Below are positions 24,348-36,562 of a DNA stretch of 48,940 nucleotides, piece after piece. The notes below the pieces were generated by a model that had not been told where the DNA came from, made no database searches, and worked only from the letters and a program-made list of their open reading frames with translations. Both the position numbers and the translations under genes were made by a program. The stretch is taken from the NCBI GenBank assembly GCA_947167855.1, contig CAMVJR010000003.1:1-48940 (forward strand). The letters run 5' to 3'. The DNA comes from an uncultured Bacteroidales bacterium. GTDB taxonomy: Bacteria; Bacteroidota; Bacteroidia; Bacteroidales; UBA932. The first letter of the stretch is position 1; each line of letters begins with the position of its first letter.

Positions 24348-26726
24348 ATGAAAAGAACACTCACAGCCCTTGCGGCCCTGCTGCTGGTTTGCGCAGCGGC
24401 CCCAGCCCAGAATCCCGTAGCCTCCCAAGAGGCCCAAGTCATTGAAGGAAACGCCCGTTTCACCATTCTGACAGACCGCCTGGTCCGTATGGAATGGGCC
24501 CCCGACGCCCAGTTCGAAGACAACGCCTCCCTGGCCATCGTGAACCGCGAACTCCCGGTTCCCGCCTTCACCGTTTCCCGTTCCGGGGGCAAGCTCACGG
24601 TCAAGACCAAGGCCCTCACGCTGGAATACAAAGGCGGAGATTTTGACGCCTCCAACCTGCAGGTGACGTTCCGCCTGGGCGGAAAAACCGTCAAATGGTA
24701 TCCCGGGGCCGATGATTCCGGCAACCTGATGGGCACCGCCCGTACCCTGGACGGCTGCTCGGGACCGGACCACATCAACTATTCCGACCCCATGGAAAAG
24801 GGCGTCCTGTCCCGCGACGGCTGGGCCCTGGTGGACGAGAGCACCCGGCACCTCTTTGTCAAGGACGACAGTGACTGGGGAGAATGGGTAGCCACCCGCC
24901 CCAACCCCAACGTGAAGGACTGGTACCTGTTTGCCTACGGTCACGACTACAAGGCCGCCCTGGCCGACTACGCCAAGGTAGCCGGCCGCATGCCGCTGCC
25001 GCCCAAATACGTCTTTGGCTACTGGTGGAGCAAATACTGGCCCTACACGGACGACGAATTCCTGGCCCTGGGCTACGAGTTCCGCGAGCGCAAGCTCCCC
25101 ATTGACGTGATGGTCATTGACATGGAATGGCACGAGACCTGGGAAGGCGCCGCCGCCCGCGGCGTCAAGGACGACCACGGAGAAGGCCTGGGCTGGACCG
25201 GCTACACCTGGAACCAGGACCTGATTGGAGACCCGGACGGTTTCCTGAACGAGGTCCACAGCCTCAAGCTCAAGACCTCCCTCAACCTGCACCCGGCCGT
25301 GGGCGTGATCCCGCGTGAGAAGGTGTACAAGACCTTTGTGAAGGACTACCTCTCCCGCACCACCGACTACGACGGTCCGGAAGGCTATGTGTACAAGGGC
25401 GGAGAAGACATCTGGAATGGCCCCGCCAAACCCGGCTACCACGCCTCCGTCCCGTACCGCATGGACCAGCGCGCCTGGGCCGATGCCTACTTCAACTCCA
25501 TCATCCACCCGCTGGAGAAGCAGGGCGTGGATTTCTGGTGGCTGGACTGGCAGCAGTACAAGCAGAGCCGTTATGTAGAAGGCCTCAGCAACACCTTCTG
25601 GATCAACCATATCTTCTTTAACGATAAGGTGCGCATGAACCGCGGTGTGGCCCCCGAAAAGGCTCCCCGTCCCATGATTTACCACCGTTGGGGCGGCCTG
25701 GGCAGCCACCGCTACCAGCTGGGCTTCTCCGGAGACACGGAGATCAAGTGGGAAGTGCTGGGCTATCTGCCGGAGTTCACCGCCACGGCTTCCAACGTGC
25801 TGTACGGCTACTGGGGCCATGACCTGGGCGGTCACTGGATGAGGAACGAGGCCCCCACCGAGCCCGAGCTCTTTACCCGCTGGCTGCAGTACGGCGTGTT
25901 CTCCCCCATCTTCAAGACCCACAGCACCCGCAGCGCCCTGTTCGAGCGCCGCATCTGGATGTTCCCGGACTACTACGAATACATGAAGGACGCCCTGGAG
26001 CTCCGCTATGCCCTTACGCCCTACATCTACGACATGGCCCGCGAGGCCTATGAGACGGGCATTTCCCTGTGCCGTCCGCTCTACTACGAGTATCCGGAGG
26101 CCCCCCAGGCCTACACCTGGAAGCAGGAATACTTCTTTGGAGACAACATCCTGGCCGCCACCATCTGCGAACCCCGTGGGGAAGACGGTCTTTCGGCCCG
26201 TGACGTGTGGCTCCCTTCCGGCAACGACTGGTACGACATGGCCCACCACAAGATGCTCCCCGGCGGCACCGTCCAGAAGCTCCGCTACAGCATTGACCAG
26301 AACGCCTGGTTTGTGAAGGCGGGCGCCATCCTGCCCCTGGCCCACGAAGGCATCCAGGAACTGCAGACGCCCACCAACGAATGGCGCATCTACATTGCTC
26401 CCGGCAAGGGTCGCAGCAGCTATGTGCACTATGAAGACGACGGCGAGAGCCAGGCCTATCCTTCGGCCTATGCTACCACCACCATCCGCAAGAATGCTTC
26501 CGGAAGTACGTTAACGGTGGAAATTGAGCCCCGGCAGGGTTCCTTTGCCGGCATGATGCCCACCCGCAAGCTCTCCCTCATCCTGGGTGGAGCGGCCCGT
26601 TGCCCCCAGGCCACCCTCAACGGCGTGGCGCTGGAATGCACCTACGACGCCGCTACCCGCGAGGCCCGCGTAGCACTGCCCGAATCTTTGGCCAGTGAGG
26701 CCCTGAAGGTTCAGGTTCGCTGGTAA
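24348..26726 (+). CDS. Glycoside hydrolase family 31 protein
   Basis: GH31 enzymes are retaining alpha-glycosidases (alpha-glucosidase, alpha-xylosidase and others). The track ORF starts at 23535, but the ATG at 24348 opens a signal peptide (MKRTLTALAALLLVCAAAPAQ), giving 792 aa. The N-terminal beta-sandwich is followed by the catalytic barrel. VDFWWLDWQQ provides the likely nucleophile (Asp400), and GFSGDTE provides the likely acid/base (Asp463). YGYWGHDLGGHW and FKTHSTR are further family motifs. C-terminal beta domains include VHYEDDGESQAYPSAYA. The WLDWQQ form, rather than WxDxNE, may indicate a less studied subgroup, so I do not assign a substrate. A GH20 gene follows after 15 nt, suggesting joint action on a glycan. 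Confidence 0.92.
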   Translation: MKRTLTALAALLLVCAAAPAQNPVASQEAQVIEGNARFTILTDRLVRMEWAPDAQFEDNASLAIVNRELPVPAFTVSRSGGKLTVKTKALTLEYKGGDFDASNLQVTFRLGGKTVKWYPGADDSGNLMGTARTLDGCSGPDHINYSDPMEKGVLSRDGWALVDESTRHLFVKDDSDWGEWVATRPNPNVKDWYLFAYGHDYKAALADYAKVAGRMPLPPKYVFGYWWSKYWPYTDDEFLALGYEFRERKLPIDVMVIDMEWHETWEGAAARGVKDDHGEGLGWTGYTWNQDLIGDPDGFLNEVHSLKLKTSLNLHPAVGVIPREKVYKTFVKDYLSRTTDYDGPEGYVYKGGEDIWNGPAKPGYHASVPYRMDQRAWADAYFNSIIHPLEKQGVDFWWLDWQQYKQSRYVEGLSNTFWINHIFFNDKVRMNRGVAPEKAPRPMIYHRWGGLGSHRYQLGFSGDTEIKWEVLGYLPEFTATASNVLYGYWGHDLGGHWMRNEAPTEPELFTRWLQYGVFSPIFKTHSTRSALFERRIWMFPDYYEYMKDALELRYALTPYIYDMAREAYETGISLCRPLYYEYPEAPQAYTWKQEYFFGDNILAATICEPRGEDGLSARDVWLPSGNDWYDMAHHKMLPGGTVQKLRYSIDQNAWFVKAGAILPLAHEGIQELQTPTNEWRIYIAPGKGRSSYVHYEDDGESQAYPSAYATTTIRKNASGSTLTVEIEPRQGSFAGMMPTRKLSLILGGAARCPQATLNGVALECTYDAATREARVALPESLASEALKVQVRW

Positions 26727-26741
26727 TCAACTGTTTGGCTT

Positions 26742-28601
26742 ATGAAAAAAGGACTATTATGGGCTTCCCTGCTGCTGGTTGCGGCTTGCGCCCAACCTTC
26801 TGTTGAATGGGTGGAAGGCCCTACCGGTGAAAACGGGCGGGCCAGCCAGACCCTGGTGCTTAAGAATATGCCCAAGGGTGGGCGTGTATGGTTCCAGGAA
26901 CTGTTTGACAACCACAAGATTACAGCTGGTCCCGTGAAGCAGATCCACCACTATCAGGGAACGAGTTTCTTCCTGGACATTCCCCAGTCCGGCACGCTGA
27001 CGGTTTCCTATGAAGGCCGTCCTCTGCCGCGCCGTTCCTGGGCGCCGGAAGGCTTTGTATTGCAGGTAATGGGCAAACTGGACCGGGTCTTGCCCATAGA
27101 GTATAAGTTCCTGGACCGCGAGGGTACGCCCATCAATGCCTCCTGGTTTGCCGCCAGCTATGAGCCCGCCATGGGCGATATCATCCCCCGTCCCAAACGC
27201 ATTTATGAGCCCGGGGAGGCCCACGCAGAAGAGTCGCATCCCAAGGGCTGGTACCGGATTACCTTTGACTCCGGCGGAACTGCGCAGGTAGAATCCCAGG
27301 ATGAAGCCGGCGCCGTCTATGCCCAGGCCACTCTTGCCAAATTGCCCAAAGAGACCAAGGGCATTGTGATTGAAGACTGGCCGGTCCTGGGCCTCCGTGG
27401 CTTTATGCTGGATGTAGTGAGGGACTTCCGGACCAAGGACGAAGTGTTCAAAGTGCTGGACATCATGGCCTCCTACAAGCTCAACCTGCTGCATTTCCAC
27501 CTGGGTGACGACGAGTCCTGGTGCCTGGAAATCCCCAAACTGCCGGAACTCACCGCCTTCAGCGGTCATCATGAACTCCCGGACTGGGATTTGAAGGAGT
27601 CCAAGGCCCTCAAACCCACGGCCAACGGACGCATCGGCAACAGCACGTTCTTTACGGAAAAAGAGTACAAGGAGATTCTCCAATATGCCGCCGAGCGGCA
27701 GATAGCCGTGGTTCCCGAATTCGATGCCCCGGGCCATTCCCGCGCTGCCATAAAGGCCATGCAGGCCTATGAGAAGCGCACGGGGGATGATACCTATCGT
27801 CTGCAGGACCCTGCCGATACGTCCCATTACTGGACGGCACAGGACTTCACGGACAACGTGCTGGATCCGGACCTTCCGGGGGTATACAAGTTCTATGGCG
27901 TGGTCTTTGACGAGGTCATCCGCATGCACCAGGAAGCCGGCGTACCGCTGCCGGGCATCCACATTGGCGGTGACGAAGTGCCGGACGGCGCCTGGGCAGG
28001 CCGGGACCGCAAGAAGGTCAAGGATACCTTCACCCGCGGCATGGTGCAGCTGGCCCAGGAGCGCAACCTCAAACTGGCCGGCTGGCAGGAGATAGTGGAG
28101 AACATCGAGCCCGAAACGCTGGAGGCCCTCAAGAAGCAGCTCCTCTTTGTCAATGCCTGGAGCACCCTGGATGAAAGAGCAGACCTTCCCGCGCGGCTTG
28201 CCAATGCCGGCATTCCGGTCCTTCTCTCCAACGTACAGCACGCCTATGTGGATCTGGCCTACAGCGATGACCCTGATGACATCGGCCTTAACTGGGGCGG
28301 CTATGTAGACGAGCGCAAGGGCTATGCCCTCCCGGTCTACAGCTATCCCGGCCTTCAAAAGCCGGAGAACATCGTAGGGGCCGAAGCCCTGCTGTGGTCC
28401 GAAAACATCCGCAGCCTGGACAACGCCACCTACCAGATGCTGCCCAAGGCGCTGGGCGTCTGGGAAAGGGCCTGGAACCCCTGCACGGAGTGGAAAGACG
28501 AAGAAGAATTCCAGAAAGACTTCAACGAGTTCTACAGCATCATCGTCAAAAAAGAAGAGCCCCTCTGGGATGCAAAGGGGCTGAATTACAAGAAACGCTA
28601 G
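26742..28601 (+). CDS. Glycoside hydrolase family 20 lipoprotein (beta-N-acetylhexosaminidase)
   Basis: GH20 enzymes release terminal beta-GlcNAc or GalNAc by substrate-assisted catalysis. The 619-aa protein has a lipobox signal peptide (LLLVAAC) and beta-sandwich domains before the barrel (PRPKRIYEPGE starts the GH20b-like part). The TIM barrel carries GLRGFMLDVVRDFRTKDEV, LHFHLGDDESWCLEIP and EFDAPGHSRAAIKAM. IHIGGDEVPDGAW holds the catalytic Asp411-Glu412 pair. The C-terminal barrel strands (ALLWSENI, ALGVWERAWNP) are also present. Lipidation suggests attachment to the outer or inner membrane. It is co-transcribed with the GH31 gene; host mucin or another N-acetylhexosamine-containing glycan is a plausible but unproven substrate. 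Confidence 0.94.
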   Translation: MKKGLLWASLLLVAACAQPSVEWVEGPTGENGRASQTLVLKNMPKGGRVWFQELFDNHKITAGPVKQIHHYQGTSFFLDIPQSGTLTVSYEGRPLPRRSWAPEGFVLQVMGKLDRVLPIEYKFLDREGTPINASWFAASYEPAMGDIIPRPKRIYEPGEAHAEESHPKGWYRITFDSGGTAQVESQDEAGAVYAQATLAKLPKETKGIVIEDWPVLGLRGFMLDVVRDFRTKDEVFKVLDIMASYKLNLLHFHLGDDESWCLEIPKLPELTAFSGHHELPDWDLKESKALKPTANGRIGNSTFFTEKEYKEILQYAAERQIAVVPEFDAPGHSRAAIKAMQAYEKRTGDDTYRLQDPADTSHYWTAQDFTDNVLDPDLPGVYKFYGVVFDEVIRMHQEAGVPLPGIHIGGDEVPDGAWAGRDRKKVKDTFTRGMVQLAQERNLKLAGWQEIVENIEPETLEALKKQLLFVNAWSTLDERADLPARLANAGIPVLLSNVQHAYVDLAYSDDPDDIGLNWGGYVDERKGYALPVYSYPGLQKPENIVGAEALLWSENIRSLDNATYQMLPKALGVWERAWNPCTEWKDEEEFQKDFNEFYSIIVKKEEPLWDAKGLNYKKR

Positions 28602-28607
28602 TTTAAG

Positions 28608-29528
28608 CTAGTTCGAGAGCTTTCGGAGGGAAGCGCCGCGGTCTACGTCGGTGTCGGTAATCTGGAGGTGTTCGCCGGCCTTGTATTGGCAGGTGGAAGC
28701 GCCAGAGAGGCCTACGCCCAGCTTATCCAGGGCCACGATCCGGGCCGAAGAAGCCCCGCTCAGATCTACCCGCACTACCTTGGCCGGGCATTCGGTCAGG
28801 TCGGCCTTGGCAGCGCCGGAGCCGGACAGGCGGACGTTCTCCAGGGCGCCCTTGATGTGGACGTGGGAGGCGCCGGAGAGTTCCAGATCGGCCTGGTCAT
28901 ACACGCCGGTGAGGTCCAGCTTGCCCGATCCGGAGAGGTCGGCGGTCAGGTCGGTGCCATCGCTTTCCATGGTTCCCTTGGCTGCACCGGAAAGGCCAAT
29001 CCTGGCGACTTTCACGGGGCCGGTTATCTGGTACTTGCTGGCTCCGCTGCAGCGGATATCGGCCGTGTTGGCCTTCATCTGCAGGCCCTTGAGGGAAGAG
29101 GCGCCGCTGAGCTCCATGGAGAAACTGGCGGTTTGGAACTCGCCCAGGGAAATCAGGCGGGAGGCGCCGGACATCTCTATGCTGTTCAGTTCGGGCAGGG
29201 TCACATAGGCGTTTACTTCGTAATTGCCCCGCTCAATCTTGCGGCGTACGTCGCCCGGGAGGTTGGACACACCCAGCACCAGGTTGCCGCCGCGCACCTT
29301 TACCTGCAGGTAAGGCATCACAAAGTCGGGGGCTTCCACCTCCACCTTGTAACCGGAGGCCTTGTTAAGCTCCACGTGGTAGATCCAGGACACATCCAGG
29401 CCGTCGAAGTTGTTCAGAGAATAAGCTTTGGTCTCCATCTTGGCCTCGGCCGGATTGGATTCATGAGCAGCCATGGCAGGCGTCAGGGCCATAAAGGCGG
29501 CTGCAAAAAGGACAAAGAGTTTTTTCAT
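28608..29528 (-). CDS. Secreted DUF2807 (head GIN domain) protein
   Basis: The 306-aa protein has a signal peptide (MKKLFVLFAAAFMALTPAMA) and two DUF2807-type parts. It begins KAYSLNNFDGLDVSWIYHVEL. Then it runs through a right-handed beta-helix-like body with the recurring phrase LSGAS or close variants (MSGASRLI, LSGASSLK, CSGASKYQ, LSGSGKLD, LSGASHVH, LSGASSAR, LSGASTCQ). Such proteins are exported in Bacteroidota; their role is unclear but adhesion or stress response is often suggested. It is last of a three-gene set after an ECF sigma factor and a small membrane protein, so it may be a target or co-regulated partner of that sigma factor. Confidence 0.88.
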   Translation of the reverse strand: MKKLFVLFAAAFMALTPAMAAHESNPAEAKMETKAYSLNNFDGLDVSWIYHVELNKASGYKVEVEAPDFVMPYLQVKVRGGNLVLGVSNLPGDVRRKIERGNYEVNAYVTLPELNSIEMSGASRLISLGEFQTASFSMELSGASSLKGLQMKANTADIRCSGASKYQITGPVKVARIGLSGAAKGTMESDGTDLTADLSGSGKLDLTGVYDQADLELSGASHVHIKGALENVRLSGSGAAKADLTECPAKVVRVDLSGASSARIVALDKLGVGLSGASTCQYKAGEHLQITDTDVDRGASLRKLSN

Positions 29529-29543
29529 TATAAGTACGTTTTA

Positions 29544-29978
29544 TTATTGTTTGGCAAGTAATTTGGCGCCCTCCAGGAGGGAACCGTAATGGGCTCTGAG
29601 AACGCGGGCCTTCTGCAGGCGGGACATCTCTTCCGGAAGCTGCAGGAAGAGCGGGTTGGCTTCTTCCGTGAGGGAGGCCAGGGCCTCGTCCCAGTCGGCT
29701 CCGGCATCGGCCGGGCATTCGGCGTACAGCTGGGAGACCTCGTCCATATAGGCCAGGTAAATGGCCTCGGGATCACTCCGGCGAAGGGCGGTCACAAAGA
29801 GAAGGGCCGAAAGGGAAGCCGCCACCGCCACGGCACCCCAGACGATGCGCCAGGGGCGGCGGGCCGGCTTCTGGGCCTGCTCCAGGCGGGCGAGGAAACG
29901 CTCCTCGTGGCCCGGAAGGGGTTCCATCACGTCAAATTCGCTGGCGTGGGAACGGATGTATTGTTCCAGCTCTTTCAT
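29544..29978 (-). CDS. Small single-pass membrane protein, probable anti-sigma factor
   Basis: The 144-aa protein has a cytoplasmic N-terminus (about 40 residues, including MEPLPGHEERFLARLEQAQK). One TM helix follows (IVWGAVAVAASLSALLFVTAL), then a periplasmic helical tail (EEANPLFLQLPEEMSRLQKA). Its start overlaps the sigma gene stop by 4 nt (ATGA), which is the usual arrangement of an ECF sigma factor with its membrane-bound anti-sigma factor. No zinc-binding HxxxCxxC is visible. The HEERFLARL segment is common in small Bacteroidota membrane proteins of this context. The anti-sigma role is inferred from position and topology. Confidence 0.65.
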   Translation of the reverse strand: MKELEQYIRSHASEFDVMEPLPGHEERFLARLEQAQKPARRPWRIVWGAVAVAASLSALLFVTALRRSDPEAIYLAYMDEVSQLYAECPADAGADWDEALASLTEEANPLFLQLPEEMSRLQKARVLRAHYGSLLEGAKLLAKQ

Positions 29979-30466
29979 TTTCTGAGTCTTTCTATCAGTT
30001 TGGCGCGTCCCCTTGAGTAGATGGAACGCAGCGTTACTTCCTTTTTACCGGTGAAAGCGGCTATCTCTTCGTAATCCAGGCCTTCCAGCAGCACCAGGTT
30101 CAGGACCAGGCGGTAGGGTTCTTCCAAGCTTTGCAGCGCCTGCTGCACCCGGGCCATATCGACTCCCTCGATCGGCACCTCTTCCTCCTCCACCTCGCTC
30201 TCGTCCACCGCATAGAGTTCCAGGAAATCGGCCCTTCTCTTTCTCTCGCGAAGGCGGTCGATGGAAGCGCGTACGCAAGTCCTTACCAGCCACGCCCCAA
30301 TCTGCGGGTCAGAAAGCGGGGCGGGGTCTTTTCGGCCTATGTACTTGATGAGGGTGTCCTGCATCACTTCCTCGGCATCGTCTGAATTCTGGAGAATCCG
30401 CCAGGCGGTATTGTAAACGCGCCGGTGGTATTGCTGATAGAATTCTGTGATTTCCTGCCGTGTCAT
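29975..30466 (-). CDS. ECF-type RNA polymerase sigma factor
   Basis: The 163-aa protein has sigma region 2 (FYQQYHRRVYNTAWRILQNSDDAEEVMQD, with the typical DAEEVMQDT) and region 4 (LQSLEEPYRLVLNLVLLEGLDYEEIAAF and VTLRSIYSRGRAKLIERL). An acidic linker VDESEVEEEEVP joins them. It would direct transcription of a small envelope-related regulon, probably including its own operon. The usual housekeeping -33/-7 pair is not evident upstream, which fits autoregulated ECF expression but does not prove it. Confidence 0.93.
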   Translation of the reverse strand: MTRQEITEFYQQYHRRVYNTAWRILQNSDDAEEVMQDTLIKYIGRKDPAPLSDPQIGAWLVRTCVRASIDRLRERKRRADFLELYAVDESEVEEEEVPIEGVDMARVQQALQSLEEPYRLVLNLVLLEGLDYEEIAAFTGKKEVTLRSIYSRGRAKLIERLRK

Positions 30467-30517
30467 TTTTCCACTTTCTATCTTAAAGACGGGCCGAAAA
30501 TGGATTTGTTGCAGAAA

Positions 30518-31285
30518 CTACGAAAAAAGATTGGTCAATTCCACAAAATCATCTACCGACAGCTGCTCGGGGCGCTGGGAGAAGACGTCCTGAGAAAGGA
30601 CGTCGGCTTTGCCGCGGGCCAGGGCCAGGGGTTTGAGGGGATTGCGCATCATCTTGCGGCGCTGGCCGAAGGCGGTTTTCACCACCGTCTTGAACAGGGC
30701 CTCGTCGCAGCCCAGCTCCGTGCGGCTATTGCGGGTGAGGCGGATGACGGCGCTTTCCACCTTGGGCGGCGGGGCAAAGCAGCCGGAACCCACTGTGAAG
30801 AGGTACTCAATGTCGTACCAGGCCTGCAGAAGCACGGATAGGATGCCGTAGGTTTTGCTTCCGGGCTTTTCGGCAATCCTTTCGGCCACTTCCTTCTGCA
30901 CCATTCCCACCACTTCCGGAATGCTGTCCTTGTAGTCCAGCACCTTGAAAAAGATCTGGGAAGAGATGTTGTAGGGGAAATTGCCGATGATGGCAAATTT
31001 CTCCGGGAAGAGTTTCTCCAGTTTGAGCCTCAGGAAGTCTCCTTCCATCAGCTTGCCCTGCATACCTTGGAAGTGCGTGAGAAGGTATTCTACGCTCTCG
31101 GTGTCTATCTCGATGAGCCGCAGGTCAATGTCTTCCCTCTCCAGCAGGTACTGCGTCAAAACACCCATACCCGGACCTACCTCCAGGGTGGGAAGCCCCC
31201 CGTGCAGGGCGTCCACAATGGCGCGGGCTACCTTCTGGTCTGTGAGAAAATGCTGGCCCAGGGCCTTCTTGGCACGTACTTCCAT
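30518..31285 (-). CDS. rsmA: 16S rRNA (adenine1518-N6/1519-N6)-dimethyltransferase
   Basis: RsmA (KsgA) dimethylates two adjacent adenines in the 3'-terminal hairpin of 16S rRNA, a late small-subunit maturation step. I chose the ATG at 31285, giving 255 aa. The upstream 63 residues of the track ORF are AT-rich promoter DNA. Motifs seen are VRAKKALGQHFLTDQKVA at the N-terminus, SAM motif I LEVGPGMGVLTQYLL, and the catalytic IIGNFPYNISSQIF (motif IV). The C-terminal helical domain contains VESAVIRLTRN and FGQRRKMMRNPLK. It diverges from aspS across 79 nt containing two facing -7 boxes. Confidence 0.96.
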   Translation of the reverse strand: MEVRAKKALGQHFLTDQKVARAIVDALHGGLPTLEVGPGMGVLTQYLLEREDIDLRLIEIDTESVEYLLTHFQGMQGKLMEGDFLRLKLEKLFPEKFAIIGNFPYNISSQIFFKVLDYKDSIPEVVGMVQKEVAERIAEKPGSKTYGILSVLLQAWYDIEYLFTVGSGCFAPPPKVESAVIRLTRNSRTELGCDEALFKTVVKTAFGQRRKMMRNPLKPLALARGKADVLSQDVFSQRPEQLSVDDFVELTNLFS

Positions 31286-31306
31286 ACTTAAAAACCTTAT
31301 TAACTG

Positions 31307-31314
31307 CAAAGATA
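31307..31314 (-). promoter_or_regulatory. -7 element of rsmA
   Basis: The minus strand reads TATCTTTG, 21 nt before the rsmA ATG. No TTTG is found at the consensus distance. Confidence 0.6.
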
Positions 31315-31329
31315 ACCATATTTTTTTGC

Positions 31330-31337
31330 TAATTTTG
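31330..31337 (+). promoter_or_regulatory. -7 element of the aspS-metH-metF operon
   Basis: TAATTTTG fits TAnnTTTG and lies 27 nt before the aspS ATG. The rsmA and aspS promoters are only 15 nt apart, so the two polymerases probably interfere. Confidence 0.55.
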
Positions 31338-31364
31338 TAGGTTGGAAAATAAAGAACACACAAT

Positions 31365-33137
31365 ATGTACAGAACACACACCTGCGGAGAACTCCGCATT
31401 GCCAACAAGGGACAGCAGGTAACGCTGGCCGGATGGGTACAGAAAGCCCGTAAACTGGGAGGTATGACCTTCATTGACCTTCGGGACCGTTACGGTATTA
31501 CCCAGCTGGTAGTAGAGGCCGATGCCCCCGCCGCCCTGGTAGAAACCGCCACCGCCCTGGGCCGTGAATTCGTGATCCAGGTAAAGGGTGAAGTGGTGGA
31601 GCGTCAGGCCAAGAACGCCAAGATGCCCACCGGTGATATTGAGATCAAGGTTTCGGCCATCAACATCCTCAACAAGAGCGTAACCCCGCCCTTCACCATT
31701 GAGGAAGAGAGCGACGGCGGTGAGGACCTCCGCGCCAAGTACCGCTACCTGGACCTCCGCCGCGGTCCGCTGCAGCGCGCCCTGGCCCTGAGGCACAAGG
31801 TGGCCCACGAAGCCCGCAACTATCTGGACAGCCTGGGCTTCATGGAGATTGAAACCCCCTACCTCATCAAGAGCACCCCGGAAGGCGCCCGCGACTTTGT
31901 GGTTCCTTCCCGCATGAACCCCGGTCAGTTCTACGCCCTGCCGCAGAGCCCCCAGACCTTCAAGCAGCTCCTGATGGTAGCCGGTTACGACCGCTATTTC
32001 CAGATTGTGCGCTGCTTCCGTGACGAGGACCTCCGCGCAGACCGTCAGCCGGAATTCACCCAGATAGACTGCGAAATGTCCTTTGTAGAGCAGGAAGACG
32101 TCCTCAACACCTTCGAGGGCATGATGCGCACCCTGTTCAAAAATGTTCTGGGCGTAGATATTCCCAACCCGCTGCCCCGCATGAGCTGGTACGACGCCAT
32201 GGACAACTACGGCTCCGACAAACCGGACGTACGCTTCGGCATGAAGATCCACGAGATAACGGATGTGGCCAAGGGCAAGGGCTTCGGCGTTCTGGACGAG
32301 GCCGCCTACATCGGCGCCATCTGCGTCCCAGGCGCTTCCGAGTACACCCGCAAGCAGATTGACGAGCTCACCGAATGGGTCAAACGCCCTCAGGTGGGTG
32401 CCAAGGGCCTCATTTATATCCGCGTGAATGCCGACGGAAGCTTCAAGAGCTCCATCGACAAGTTCTACGGGGCCGATGACCTCCAGAAGATAGCCGCTAC
32501 GGCCGAGGCACAGCCCGGAGACCTCATCCTGGTGATGAGCGGCGCCGCCAAGCGCAAGGTGCAGACGATGCTGGGCGTGCTCCGTCTGGAGATGGGCGGC
32601 CGCCTGGGCTACCGCAAGCCGGATGTATTCGCTCCCCTGTGGATTGTGGACTTCCCGCTGCTGGAGTGGGACGACGAAACCCAGCGTTTCTACGCCATGC
32701 ACCATCCCTTCACCGCCCCCAAGCCGGAGCACGAGGAATGGTTCTACAGCAACAAGAAGGAAGACCTGGAGCGCGTGTGCGCCAACGCCTACGACTTTGT
32801 CCTCAACGGCAACGAGCTGGGCGGCGGTTCCATCCGTATCCACAATGCCGACATGCAGAAGCGCATGTTCGAGGTGCTGGGAATCGGCCCGGAAGAGGCC
32901 GAATACAAGTTCGGTTTCATCATCAACGCCTTCAAGTTCGGCGCTCCGCCGCATGGAGGTCTGGCCTTCGGTTTTGACCGCGTGTGCGCCCTTATGGGTG
33001 GCCAGGACACCATCCGCGACTACATTGCCTTCCCCAAGAACAACCAGGGCCGCGACGTGATGATCGACTCCCCGTCCCAGATTGATCAGGCACAGCTGGA
33101 TGAACTGCAGATAGCCTTGAACGTCAAGGCCGAATAA
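31365..33137 (+). CDS. aspS: Aspartate-tRNA ligase
   Basis: It charges tRNA(Asp) with aspartate. The 590-aa length is right for the bacterial form with a GAD insertion domain. The N-terminal OB-fold anticodon-binding domain contains [21 protein letters not shown]. Class II motif 2 is [24 protein letters not shown], and motif 3 is [14 protein letters not shown]. The insertion domain lies at about residues 290-420. The presence of one GAD-type aspS does not tell whether the enzyme is discriminating. The stop TAA at 33135 overlaps the probable beginning of metH. Confidence 0.97.
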   Translation: MYRTHTCGELRIANKGQQVTLAGWVQKARKLGGMTFIDLRDRYGITQLVVEADAPAALVETATALGREFVIQVKGEVVERQAKNAKMPTGDIEIKVSAINILNKSVTPPFTIEEESDGGEDLRAKYRYLDLRRGPLQRALALRHKVAHEARNYLDSLGFMEIETPYLIKSTPEGARDFVVPSRMNPGQFYALPQSPQTFKQLLMVAGYDRYFQIVRCFRDEDLRADRQPEFTQIDCEMSFVEQEDVLNTFEGMMRTLFKNVLGVDIPNPLPRMSWYDAMDNYGSDKPDVRFGMKIHEITDVAKGKGFGVLDEAAYIGAICVPGASEYTRKQIDELTEWVKRPQVGAKGLIYIRVNADGSFKSSIDKFYGADDLQKIAATAEAQPGDLILVMSGAAKRKVQTMLGVLRLEMGGRLGYRKPDVFAPLWIVDFPLLEWDDETQRFYAMHHPFTAPKPEHEEWFYSNKKEDLERVCANAYDFVLNGNELGGGSIRIHNADMQKRMFEVLGIGPEEAEYKFGFIINAFKFGAPPHGGLAFGFDRVCALMGGQDTIRDYIAFPKNNQGRDVMIDSPSQIDQAQLDELQIALNVKAE

Positions 33138-33178
33138 TAGATTTTCTGACACTTCTGGAAGAAATAACCCGGCGCATC

Positions 33179-36558
<3,380 letters not shown>

Positions 36559-36562
<4 letters not shown>

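Noticed and set aside
24285-26429. Long N-terminal extension of the dacA ORF (985 aa)
   Set aside because: It is antisense to the GH31 gene. The ATG at 24284 gives the normal 270-aa diadenylate cyclase.
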